From Lacipirellulaceae bacterium (GTDB lineage Bacteria; Planctomycetota; Planctomycetia; Pirellulales; Lacipirellulaceae), in the NCBI GenBank assembly GCA_040218535.1, contig JAVJRG010000012.1:434001-498000 (forward strand): a stretch of 64,000 bases of DNA. The letters are read 5' to 3'. Positions 50,462 through 58,358 of this stretch are shown piece by piece. Within the stretch, counting starts at the first letter, position 1. Each line of letters starts with the position of its first letter. Below the pieces are notes generated by a model. The model ran no database searches, was not told the origin of the DNA, and saw only the letters and a program-made list of their open reading frames with translations. Made by a program: the position numbers and the translations under genes.

Positions 50462-51949
50462 TTAACGCTCACCAGGCCGAGGCGGTGGCCCGCGACGGCC
50501 ATCCCGCTCTTGAAAATCTCGCGGCGGTCGGTCAAACGGGCGCTGCTCGGGTCGCTGAAAATCGCCTCGCGGACCACGTGGTCCTCGCTCAGGCGAGCCA
50601 AATCCCTCCTGGTCTCTAGCGTTCTGAGGTCCCCGATCATGTGGACCTCGACCTTGCGGCCCTCTCCCCTCGGGTCCTCGCCAAGGCCCCTCGAACTCAG
50701 GCCCGTCAAAGCCGGTGCCTGTTTGGTGATGATACATCTCGCGGAGACGCCGCTGCATGTCCTCGGGCGAAAGGCTGAGCAACTGCTCGCGCTTATCCAC
50801 AGGAAGTTCCTCGGCGAAGAAGCGTTCTAGCTCAGCCTCGGAAACGCCCCCCTTGAGTGCCATCGCTTGGCGCCGCCAGAAGAATACCTGGGCAACTTTG
50901 TCTCGCAAGGATAAAGCTTGGTACTCGCTGCGGACTTCCTCGGGTAAAGTCTGCAAAAGGTTTTGCGACTTTTCCAAGAAGGCTCCGAGGCGTTTGAGCT
51001 TCTCGATAGAACTGCTTGTGCGGCCTTGGGCCAACATTCTTCTATGGAGCTTAGCTATCTCGTCAGTCGCTTTGACGACTTGTCGTAGCTGCTCGTCATT
51101 TAGCGCAAACTTGGCATCCTTTCGAGACTCTGCCAGCCAACGACCGACGGTTTTGGCACGTTCGATCGGATCGCTGATTTGACGCAGCTCGTATTGCTTT
51201 GATTCGGAGAGCCCGTCGAGCCACGCTTCGTAGGCAATCAACGTGGGTTCCAAACCTTGCTCAGCCACAGCTTGCTGAAGCTCGACGATTCGCTCCTGCT
51301 CTTCGAGCGAAAGCTCTCGAAAGCGAATCGCCTTGTAGCGGAGGTCGGTTCGTTGCTGCTTGTCGAGACTGGCGAGATACGTTTTTCGAGCGCTCATGTC
51401 GGCAAAGCTCGCCAACTGGGCAGCCTCTGATTCGACTTCAAGCTGCTCCTCTTCTGTGAAGTCTGCGGGCAGTTCTTCCTGCTTAGCCAGTTGTTGGAGA
51501 AACTCAATCTCGCGAAACTGCGTGTAGGCATCCACGTGCATGACTGCCGGGAGATATTCGCGGAGCTGGCGGTTGGGGCTTGTCCAGGCGAGACGGAACA
51601 TCGCGAAGCCGACAAGCGCTGCCGCCGCTGCGAGTAACCAATTCGAAATCCGCCGTTTACGCTTCACGACCGGCATCGCGGCAGTTTGCTCCTGCACTTC
51701 TTTCTCTGCCGCGGTGACCACGAGTTCCATCGTGGTACGCGAGAAGCGGTCGTCGACGGTAGTCACCGGCAACTCGTCCAGAGCGGCCCAGGCTTGTTCC
51801 AGTTGCTTGAGTCGCTGACGAAACGCCCCGTCTTCGGCAAGACGTTTTTCGACTTGAGCAGCTTCCGCCGGGCTGAGTTCGCCATCAAGGTAAGCAACGA
51901 TCAATTCTTGCGTGCTCACGTCGGCGTTTGAGGGGGGTTGCTTACTCAA
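50462..51949 (-). CDS. putative membrane anti-sigma factor
   Basis: About 495 residues from the TTG at 51949, which overlaps the sigma gene by 8 bases and is preceded by AAGGGGG at six bases. The N-terminus STQELIVAYLDGELSPAEAAQVEKRL is the sigma-binding part, paralogous to that of the protein at 22948. One membrane helix (about 97-115, WLLAAAAALVGFAMFRLAW) follows. The rest is a helical extracytoplasmic region (many Glu/Arg/Leu), then a disordered Pro/Gly/Arg/Glu tail (GRGPQGRGPHDRGPQ...). A zinc-binding ZAS motif is not visible. GTG 51919 is an alternative start. Confidence 0.75.
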   Translation of the reverse strand: MSKQPPSNADVSTQELIVAYLDGELSPAEAAQVEKRLAEDGAFRQRLKQLEQAWAALDELPVTTVDDRFSRTTMELVVTAAEKEVQEQTAAMPVVKRKRRISNWLLAAAAALVGFAMFRLAWTSPNRQLREYLPAVMHVDAYTQFREIEFLQQLAKQEELPADFTEEEQLEVESEAAQLASFADMSARKTYLASLDKQQRTDLRYKAIRFRELSLEEQERIVELQQAVAEQGLEPTLIAYEAWLDGLSESKQYELRQISDPIERAKTVGRWLAESRKDAKFALNDEQLRQVVKATDEIAKLHRRMLAQGRTSSSIEKLKRLGAFLEKSQNLLQTLPEEVRSEYQALSLRDKVAQVFFWRRQAMALKGGVSEAELERFFAEELPVDKREQLLSLSPEDMQRRLREMYHHQTGTGFDGPEFEGPWRGPEGRGPQGRGPHDRGPQNARDQEGFGSPERGPRGPRGDFQRPEQRPFDRPPRDFQERDGRRGPPPRPGER

Positions 51950-52577
51950 CTTTCGCCCCCTTCTGCAAATAAGGGCCGATGACATCTCGCAGATTGCCAC
52001 GGGCTCTGGAGAGCAACGATTTTACGGCCGAGGTGCTCAACTGCATGACTTCGCCGATCTCTTCGTAGCTCATGTGTTCAAACTTGTTGAGTAGCACGGC
52101 CATTTTTTGTCGATCGTCAAGCGTCGCCACAGCGAGGTTTACGATGTCACGTAATTCTTCTTTGTCGAGTTGTCGGGTGGGCATCTGGCCACTAGCCGCG
52201 AGTGCTTGTGCTTCCAGTCCGTTGAAGTTCTCTTCACCACTATGACGTGCGGCAAGGTTGATCTCCTGACGACGAGCGAGTGACCGCCGCGCATTCGACG
52301 CCACGTTATTGGCGATCGTGAACAACCATGTCGAAAACTTAGAACCAGGCACGTAGCGTTTCCGAGCGCGGTAAACGCGTAGGAAAACATCTTGCGCTAG
52401 ATCCTCAGCCATGTCGCGCTTGCCGACCAAATGGGTCATCAACGAAACGAGCCGATGCTGGTAGTTATTCACGAGCTGCTCGAAGGCGGCAGCGTCGTCA
52501 TCGCGCACCTTGAGCATGAGCCGGACATCCGGATCTTTTGCCGTGTATCGCTGGGCTGTGGTATCAGTGATGGCCAA
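51942..52577 (-). CDS. RNA polymerase sigma factor, ECF type
   Basis: 211 residues, TTG start (52577). Region 2: FEQLVNNYQHRLVSLMTHLVGKRDMAEDLAQDVFLRVYRARKRYVPGSKFSTWLFTIANNVASN. Region 4: VATLDDRQKMAVLLNKFEHMSYEEIGEVMQLSTSAVKSLLSRARGNLRDVI. There is no region 3. It overlaps the anti-sigma gene by 8 bases, so translation is coupled and the sigma is likely kept inactive at the membrane until a signal frees it. The target promoters are unknown. Confidence 0.93.
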   Translation of the reverse strand: MAITDTTAQRYTAKDPDVRLMLKVRDDDAAAFEQLVNNYQHRLVSLMTHLVGKRDMAEDLAQDVFLRVYRARKRYVPGSKFSTWLFTIANNVASNARRSLARRQEINLAARHSGEENFNGLEAQALAASGQMPTRQLDKEELRDIVNLAVATLDDRQKMAVLLNKFEHMSYEEIGEVMQLSTSAVKSLLSRARGNLRDVIGPYLQKGAKVE

Positions 52578-52698
52578 TAGGTACTTCGCAACCGGGGTCG
52601 TGGTGGCTCCGCAAGATTCGTCAAGCGGAGCGCCTCACCTCTAGGATAAACCCCGGAGTGCTGCAAAAGTACCGCTCATTCGCTGTTATGCGTAGAGA

Positions 52699-52890
52699 CT
52701 AGGAAACCAGCGTTTCGGCGGTGGTTTGGCCGCCACTTTCAGAGAAATCGAGCTCGCCGCGAAGAATCGGCACTTCCAGGGGAGCTTCGATGGCGAGCCG
52801 CACACGCCCGCCGTGAGTTTTGACGACCTTCACAACAATGTCGTCGCCGATGCGAATGGATTCATCTTCCTTTCGAGTAAGTACCAACAT
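52699..52890 (-). CDS. csrA: carbon storage regulator CsrA
   Basis: 63 residues, normal size. Start at ATG 52890 with AAGGAG seven bases upstream; a longer frame to 52926 has no ribosome site. MLVLTRKEDESIRIGDDIVV keeps Leu4 and Arg6; VEAPLEVPILRGEL-type sequence (here IEAPLEVPILRGEL) keeps the second RNA-binding Arg. The C-terminus adds a short polar tail. CsrA dimers bind GGA in mRNA leaders, blocking or stabilising them. Upstream GGAG in its own ribosome site could serve autoregulation. This is the second CsrA domain in the window, the other being the receiver fusion at 4675. Confidence 0.95.
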   Translation of the reverse strand: MLVLTRKEDESIRIGDDIVVKVVKTHGGRVRLAIEAPLEVPILRGELDFSESGGQTTAETLVS

Positions 52891-53286
52891 GCTTTGCTCC
52901 TTCTTCTCTTTGATCAACACTTCCATGTGAGGGATTCGACAAACGTTTGCGTCGAACCGAAACTCACTTCACTCTTGATGGCGGAACTATAACGGTTTGA
53001 TAATTCGCACACAATACGAATTTAGATTCCTTGCTAGCAAGTGCTAAAAAACTGCCAGAACATGGGTAAATCTGTTTCAGTAACGTGAGTCTTGGTATCT
53101 AGCGAGGATTGCATTGCTTCGATTTGCATAGCGTGCAAAATATTCGCTTACGATTGATACGAGCGGCGTCAGAGGAGTTATCGAATCTGCCACTCAAGAG
53201 GCGTACCGTGTAGTGCGGGTTCGCTTAACTTCCATTAGCGAAGTCGATGCGAAGTTTTATTCCCAAAACAAATCATAGACGGCCCT
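52891..53286. other. divergent intergenic region csrA/marR
   Basis: About 400 bases, A+T-rich between 52985 and 53080, which likely carries the csrA promoter. No ORF, repeat shared with the window, or strong hairpin was identified. Confidence 0.4.
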
Positions 53287-53787
53287 ATGGAAACCCCTCA
53301 CCTCGAAGAGCTGCTGCTCGTCGCCCTGCGACGCATCACACGGGCGATTAGTTTGCGTTCGCAGGTCTTGCAGAAAGAGATCGGGCTCACCTCGCCGCAG
53401 CTAGCAGCGCTTCACGCGATTGCTCGCTTGCAGCCCGTGGCGACCGGCAAGATCGCTACGGAGTTGCACCTTGGTCAGCCAACCGTCACCGGTATTATCA
53501 CGCGGCTTGAGCAAGGCGGTTTCATCACCCGGACTCGCGGTGCAAGCGATCGACGCAGCGTTGCGATCACGCTGACCGCGAAAGGCTCCGAGAGCCTCGC
53601 CACGGCACCCTCGTTGCTCGAGTCGAAATTCCGTAAAGAACTTGGCAGCCTGCCCGAGTGGGAGCAGGGTCAGATCCTTTCAACTTTGCAGCGCGTGGCC
53701 GACATGATGCAAGTCAATCCGGATAATCCGGGTGCCAAGCTAGACGTTGCTCAGCCAGGCGAAGCTCCTAGCAAGACAACACCGTGA
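53287..53787 (+). CDS. MarR-family transcriptional regulator
   Basis: 166 residues. Winged helix: LTSPQLAALHAIARLQPVATGKIATELHLGQPTVTGIITRLEQGGFITRTRGASDRRSVAITLTAKG, which includes the DxRS-type wing (SDRRSVAI). Dimerisation helices flank it. It ends in a low-complexity tail. MarR proteins bind small phenolic or oxidised ligands. The gene overlaps the next by 4 bases, so the EEP-family protein is its likely co-transcribed partner or target. Confidence 0.9.
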   Translation: METPHLEELLLVALRRITRAISLRSQVLQKEIGLTSPQLAALHAIARLQPVATGKIATELHLGQPTVTGIITRLEQGGFITRTRGASDRRSVAITLTAKGSESLATAPSLLESKFRKELGSLPEWEQGQILSTLQRVADMMQVNPDNPGAKLDVAQPGEAPSKTTP

Positions 53788-54803
53788 TTACTGACGAAGC
53801 GGCAACGAACGATCCAACACCTTCACGCCGTTTGTGGCGTCAACGCTTCTTCTTGATCACTTCGACACTGCTTTGTTTAGCCGTTGCTCACGTCTATTGG
53901 CATCAACCTGACGCGTTGGCGGCGGTGACGCTGATCCCCGCTTGGTGTTGGATTGTTCCTGCTTACGTCCTGCTCCGATACGGGATGAATCGGACGCATC
54001 GTGCGGAATCGTGGCTCAGCTTGCTACTTTGGGGCGTGTTCTTCGGACTGTTCGTCGACGAAATCCCCAGCCTGTGGCGCGGGCTGACGTCGACCGCTTC
54101 CGCTGAGCGACCGGCCTATGACAGACCGGAGGCAATTCGCGTTGTTACCGCAAATTGCTCTCAAGGAACGATTGAGGCGGTAACACGCACGCTCGAGTTT
54201 CAGCCCTCGATTCTTCTGCTCCAGGAATCCCCGGGGAAAGAAGCACTTTCAGAGATCGCTGTGGAGTACTTCGGTGACGGCGAAAGCCTACTCCACGGAC
54301 AAGACACGTCGATCTTGGCGAAGGGAAAGATCACAGCTCACGAAGTGCCGCGAGATGTGAAATGCCGTATGGCGAGGGTGGAACTTACTGACGGGCCGAC
54401 GCTGTTAGTCGTGTGCCTGCGACTCACGCCTCCGCCGGCGCGCATCGATTTTTGCAGTCCTGAATTCTGGAAGGCACACGCCGAGAATCGTCGCCAGCAT
54501 CGGCAAGAACTCTTGGACATATTAGCTGAGGTAGAGAGTCTCAACAGTTCACATCCCGTGTTGATTGGTGGAGACTTCAATTTGCAACCGCGTGACACAG
54601 CGCTCGATTCGCTCAGAAAGAACTTTCGCGACGCGTTTCGTGAAGTTGGCCACGGCTGGGGGCACACGGGGACGAACGCCTTTCCGCTGTTCCGAGTCGA
54701 CATGCTGTGGTCGAGCGAAACACTCAAACCGCTGAGCGTGATCGCCGATTACAACGAGGCGTCAGACCACCGGCTAGTAGTTGGCGATTTCGTAGTGGAG
54801 TAG
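53784..54803 (+). CDS. membrane endonuclease/exonuclease/phosphatase-family protein
   Basis: 339 residues, GTG start overlapping the MarR stop. Three membrane helices at the N-terminus (about 17-37, 43-65 and 76-95, such as FFLITSTLLCLAVAHVYW) precede the catalytic EEP domain (about 113-335). Motifs: VVTANCSQG, LLLQESPG (metal-binding Glu), LIGGDFNLQP (Asp/Asn) and the final SDHRLVVGDF (Asp-His). The family includes phosphodiesterases for nucleic acids, lipids and sphingomyelin; the substrate is not visible here. Facing the periplasm or cytoplasm depends on the three-helix anchor, undecided. Confidence 0.85.
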   Translation: MITDEAATNDPTPSRRLWRQRFFLITSTLLCLAVAHVYWHQPDALAAVTLIPAWCWIVPAYVLLRYGMNRTHRAESWLSLLLWGVFFGLFVDEIPSLWRGLTSTASAERPAYDRPEAIRVVTANCSQGTIEAVTRTLEFQPSILLLQESPGKEALSEIAVEYFGDGESLLHGQDTSILAKGKITAHEVPRDVKCRMARVELTDGPTLLVVCLRLTPPPARIDFCSPEFWKAHAENRRQHRQELLDILAEVESLNSSHPVLIGGDFNLQPRDTALDSLRKNFRDAFREVGHGWGHTGTNAFPLFRVDMLWSSETLKPLSVIADYNEASDHRLVVGDFVVE

Positions 54804-54823
54804 AGGTGGCGTTGTAACATCCT

Positions 54824-54894
54824 GAGCCGCCAGGCGTCAGCCGGCGGGTAGTACTCCCACCGATTCTCACCCGTCGGCTAACGCCTGACGGCTC
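54824..54894. repeat. inverted repeat, copies 2 and 3 of a dispersed family
   Basis: 26-base arms 54824-54849 and 54869-54894 differ at 3 transitions. Each resembles the unit at 50427-50452. It lies between convergent genes and may terminate both. Confidence 0.75.
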
Positions 54895-54902
54895 GGGGAG
54901 AA

Positions 54903-55958
54903 TCAGAATAAACGCGCCTGCCTGACGTCTTTTTCTGGCCTCACGAACTGGCTTGTGTCGAGCGGTGGCAGTCTCTTGTAGCCTAATTGCTCACGAAAAA
55001 CGCCAAAGAGTTCGCCCACTTGTTTGGCTCGTTCGCCGGTGCCCGTCATGCGTTGGCCTTGCTTGCTGTCATACATTTTGCCGCCACGGGTTTCGCGGAT
55101 GAAGCTCTCGACCTTCTCGGCATGGGTGGGACGAACGCGCTTGATCCACTCAAGGAAGACCGGTTCGACGGTCAATGGCAAGCGGAGCAGTATGTAGTTT
55201 GCCTCGGTCGCCCCCGCGTCACGAGCGGCTTTGAGAATTGCCGGGATTTCGTGATCGTTTAGCCCGGGAATCACCGGGGCGACCATTACCCGCACCGGCA
55301 CACCACTGCTGGAGAGCTTTTCAATCGCGTCGAGCCTGGCTAGCGGTGTACTAGTACGAGGTTCCATGTCGCGGGCTAAGGGGGGGTCGAGGGTCGTTAG
55401 CGAAATGCCCACGTTGGCTAAGCTACGGGCGGCTTGTTTGGCGAGCAGATCTAAATCGCGGAGGACGAGCTTGTTCTTCGTGACGATGCTGATGGGCTGA
55501 TGACACTCACGGGCGACCTCTAAGCAGGCTCGTGTGAGTCGTAGCTTCCGCTCGACCGGCTGGTAGCAATCGGTCACGCCAGAGAAGGCGATCTGCTCGC
55601 ACTGATAACTTTTCTTCGCAAGAAACTCGCGAAACAATTTAGCCGCATGGTGCTTCACAAAGATCCGTGTTTCAAAATCACGCCCCGCGTTCAAACCCAA
55701 GTACTCATGCGAGTTGCGGGCGTAACAATAAGGGCAAGCGTGGACGCAACCACGATAGGGATTCAAGCTCCAACGAAACGGAATGTCCGGTGACTGGTTC
55801 TCCGAAACTATCGACTGAGCCGTATCCTCCAGATACACGACCTCGCGGTCGAGCGTCGCTTCTTCAACCAGCTGCTCGGGTGAAAGCTGTTCCCAATCGG
55901 CGACGGTGGAAACCGACTCAAAACGGTTCGGCGGATCGAGATGCGAGCCGTGACGCAT
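54903..55958 (-). CDS. radical SAM protein (SPL / PA0069 family)
   Basis: 351 residues. The cluster motif is CVHACPYCYAR (Cys-x3-Cys-x2-Cys) in SLNPYRGC, typical of spore photoproduct lyase-like and PA0069-type proteins. Further blocks are AFSGVTDCYQPVERKLRLTRACL, ISIVTKNKLVLRD and VMVAPVIPGLNDHE. It should use a 4Fe-4S cluster and SAM for a radical reaction. The real substrate is unknown; DNA lesion repair is suspected from the lyase relatives. It is the last of a minus-strand string with the peptide transporter genes, 162 bases after the permease. Confidence 0.88.
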   Translation of the reverse strand: MRHGSHLDPPNRFESVSTVADWEQLSPEQLVEEATLDREVVYLEDTAQSIVSENQSPDIPFRWSLNPYRGCVHACPYCYARNSHEYLGLNAGRDFETRIFVKHHAAKLFREFLAKKSYQCEQIAFSGVTDCYQPVERKLRLTRACLEVARECHQPISIVTKNKLVLRDLDLLAKQAARSLANVGISLTTLDPPLARDMEPRTSTPLARLDAIEKLSSSGVPVRVMVAPVIPGLNDHEIPAILKAARDAGATEANYILLRLPLTVEPVFLEWIKRVRPTHAEKVESFIRETRGGKMYDSKQGQRMTGTGERAKQVGELFGVFREQLGYKRLPPLDTSQFVRPEKDVRQARLF

Positions 55959-55966
55959 TCTGGTCT

Positions 55967-56111
55967 AACCACGGAGGCACGGAGGACACGGAGAGTGAAA
56001 TGGGGCGCGGATGAACACTGATTTTACGGATTTTTGCGGATTCAAAAATGTAGGGTTTATGCACCACTAAGATGTTTTCGTTGCCAAAAACACCTCCGTG
56101 TCTCCGTGGTT
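55967..56111. repeat. inverted-repeat element
   Basis: The 19-base arms AACCACGGAGGCACGGAGG (55967-55985) and 56093-56111 (complement) match at 18 of 19 positions. Between them lies A+T-richer sequence. It sits between the permease stop and the radical SAM start. Confidence 0.65.
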
Positions 56112-56120
56112 CAAAAAGAA

Positions 56121-57263
56121 TCAGTGCGAATCTTGCCGCAGTCGCGGGTCGGTTGCTTCCTGTAAGCCTTCGCCGATGAGGTTGTAGGCGAGCACCGTCA
56201 GGAAGATTGCCGTGCCAGGGAAGACGATCAACCACCAGGTTTGCTGGATGGTGGTTCTTCCGCTCTTGAGAAGCGTCCCCCAACTGGGGTTCGGGGGCGA
56301 GGCGCCAAAGCCGAGATAGCTCAAACCGCTTTCGATAAGGATTGCCGCGGCAATGCCGAACGTGATCGGCACCAGGACGGGGGCAAGCGCGTTCCGTAAG
56401 ACGTGACGGAACATAATCCGCGGACGGCTCGCTCCCAGCGCCCGCGCGGCCGTGATGAACTCCATTTCCTTGAGCTTGAGGAACTCACCACGCGTGAGCC
56501 GGGCGATACCCGTCCAACTCGTCACTCCGACGATTGCCATCAGGTGCCAGTTGGTCACGTTGTCGAGCATCGCCACCATCGCCAGGATCAGCACGAGCGA
56601 AGGGATGCACATCACGACTTCGATAAAGCGGCTGAGCAGCATATCGACCCACCCGCCCAAGTAGCCGGCTAGTGCCCCGACTGCAATGCCAATCGCGGCA
56701 GCAATGCCCATCGAGACAAAGCCGACACTCAACGCGATCTGCGTCCCATGGACCATTTGAGCGAAGACGTCAAAGCCCTGCTGGTTCGTACCAAACCAAT
56801 TCAGTGAACTCGGTTTACCGTTCGTCCCAGAGGGATTCCCCGGATGCTTCGTACCGTCTTCGTACACCCATTCGCCTTTGCGAATGCGACGGTAAGGATC
56901 TTGGTAGACCAAAGGCCAAACAGCCCAACTCTCGGGGTCTTTCTTCTCGAGGCTTGATTGGTATCGATTGCGGAACCGATCCTTACGAAAGATCGGATTC
57001 TCCCAGCCACTGTTGAAGTAGCCCATCATTGGGAAGTAGAGCTGCCCCTTGTACTTGCAAACGATTGGCTTCGTTCCGACGATCATCGGGGAGAACAGCG
57101 CAACCAAAGCGAGAAAGCCAACGAAGCAGAGCGAGATCATCGCCAGCTTTCGCCGCTTGAATCGCTGCCACGCCTCGCCCCAGAAACCACGCGAAACGAC
57201 CGATGTGTCGAGATTGCTTTCTTCGACATCCGTGGACGTTTCGGTGGGTAGTTCGTTCTGCAT
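56121..57263 (-). CDS. ABC transporter permease, YejE/OppC-like
   Basis: 380 residues. Six helices are expected: the first about 44-64 (LAMISLCFVGFLALVALFSPM), the core with the EAA loop FITAARALGASRPRIMFRHVLRNALAP. A long insert between helix 1 and helix 2 (about 65-150, PIVCKYKGQLYFPMMGYF...GTNQQGFDVFAQMVHG) is characteristic of the YejE-type peptide permeases. It would pair with the YejB-like permease encoded just upstream (44-base gap). The ATP-binding protein is not in the window. Confidence 0.88.
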   Translation of the reverse strand: MQNELPTETSTDVEESNLDTSVVSRGFWGEAWQRFKRRKLAMISLCFVGFLALVALFSPMIVGTKPIVCKYKGQLYFPMMGYFNSGWENPIFRKDRFRNRYQSSLEKKDPESWAVWPLVYQDPYRRIRKGEWVYEDGTKHPGNPSGTNGKPSSLNWFGTNQQGFDVFAQMVHGTQIALSVGFVSMGIAAAIGIAVGALAGYLGGWVDMLLSRFIEVVMCIPSLVLILAMVAMLDNVTNWHLMAIVGVTSWTGIARLTRGEFLKLKEMEFITAARALGASRPRIMFRHVLRNALAPVLVPITFGIAAAILIESGLSYLGFGASPPNPSWGTLLKSGRTTIQQTWWLIVFPGTAIFLTVLAYNLIGEGLQEATDPRLRQDSH

Positions 57264-57307
57264 GAGATTCAGACCATTTAGCCGCGAGCTTGCTCGGCGC
57301 TAGCGAT

Positions 57308-58294
57308 TCAGTGATACGTTACCCGAGGATCTACCACGGCATACAAAACGTCAGCCAACAACTGCCCAGCGAGCGTCAGCACGGAAAACATCAGCGTCAG
57401 TCCCATGATCGTGGGATAATCGCGCTGGCCGATGGCCTCAAAAAAAAGGCTTCCCATCCCCGGCCAGGCAAAAATCTGCTCGAGAATCACCGCACCGCTA
57501 AGGATACTCGGCAGGGTAAGTCCCATGAGCGTTACCAGTGGAATCAATGTGTTACGAAAAGCGTGATGCCAAATAATCCGCCCCGGGGTGACACCCTTCG
57601 CCTTCGCCGTGCGGACGAAGTCTTGCCGAATCACTTCCTGCATGTTGGCGCGAATAAACCGTGAATAGTAGGCGAGTGACCCGTAAGTGAAACAAATGAT
57701 CGGCATCAGCGAGTGCTTCAGCAGGTCCCACGCTTTGCCGAGGGTTGTGAATGATTCGTAATCATCGGATTGCAAACCAAACAAAGGCAACCAGTCGAGT
57801 TTTACATAGAACAACAACTGCAAATATAACGCCGCCACGAAACCCGGAAGCGAGTACAACATGTACAGCACCGTACTGACAGTTCTCTCCGCAAAAGTAT
57901 CCGCCTTGGCAGAGGACCAGAGTCCCAAGGGAATTGAGAGTAGGTAAGTGAGCGCTAACGAAGTAACCGAGAGCAGCAATGTCGGCGGCGCTCGTTCGGC
58001 AATCAGCTCCGAGACCGGACGGCGATTTTGAGGGATCGAGACGCCCAAATCTCCCTGCACCAGATTCTTCAGCCAGATCGTAAAGTAGGCTTCGATTGGT
58101 GGGAGGTGTAAGCCAAACTGTTTTTCGAGCGCTTCCTGAGCTTCAGCCGACCGTTGCCGGCTAGGATCTAAGTTGGCGGGGTCCGCGGTCAGCGGCGAAC
58201 CCGGCATCGCGCGGATCAGCAGATAGATCAGCATCGTGATCAAAAACAGCGTGAGCAGCCCAAGCCCGAGGCGACGAATCAAATAGTTGGTCAT
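57308..58294 (-). CDS. ABC transporter permease, YejB/OppB-like
   Basis: 328 residues. N-terminal helix YLIRRLGLGLLTLFLITMLIYLLI with the family's RAMPGSP, a periplasmic loop, then five helices and the EAA loop FVRTAKAKGVTPGRIIWHHAFRNTLIP. The final DPRVTYH matches the usual C-terminus. It translocates peptides together with the YejE-like permease. It follows the substrate-binding gene by 64 bases. Minus-strand operon. Confidence 0.9.
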   Translation of the reverse strand: MTNYLIRRLGLGLLTLFLITMLIYLLIRAMPGSPLTADPANLDPSRQRSAEAQEALEKQFGLHLPPIEAYFTIWLKNLVQGDLGVSIPQNRRPVSELIAERAPPTLLLSVTSLALTYLLSIPLGLWSSAKADTFAERTVSTVLYMLYSLPGFVAALYLQLLFYVKLDWLPLFGLQSDDYESFTTLGKAWDLLKHSLMPIICFTYGSLAYYSRFIRANMQEVIRQDFVRTAKAKGVTPGRIIWHHAFRNTLIPLVTLMGLTLPSILSGAVILEQIFAWPGMGSLFFEAIGQRDYPTIMGLTLMFSVLTLAGQLLADVLYAVVDPRVTYH

Positions 58295-58358
58295 GTCGTT
58301 GTTGCAATCCCTGCGCTGATGCCTCTAACCTCGACCATTGATTCGAACCCGACTTTCC

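Noticed and set aside
55918-56283. 121-codon minus-strand ORF across the repeat and the permease end
   Set aside because: It runs through an inverted repeat and overlaps two supported genes.
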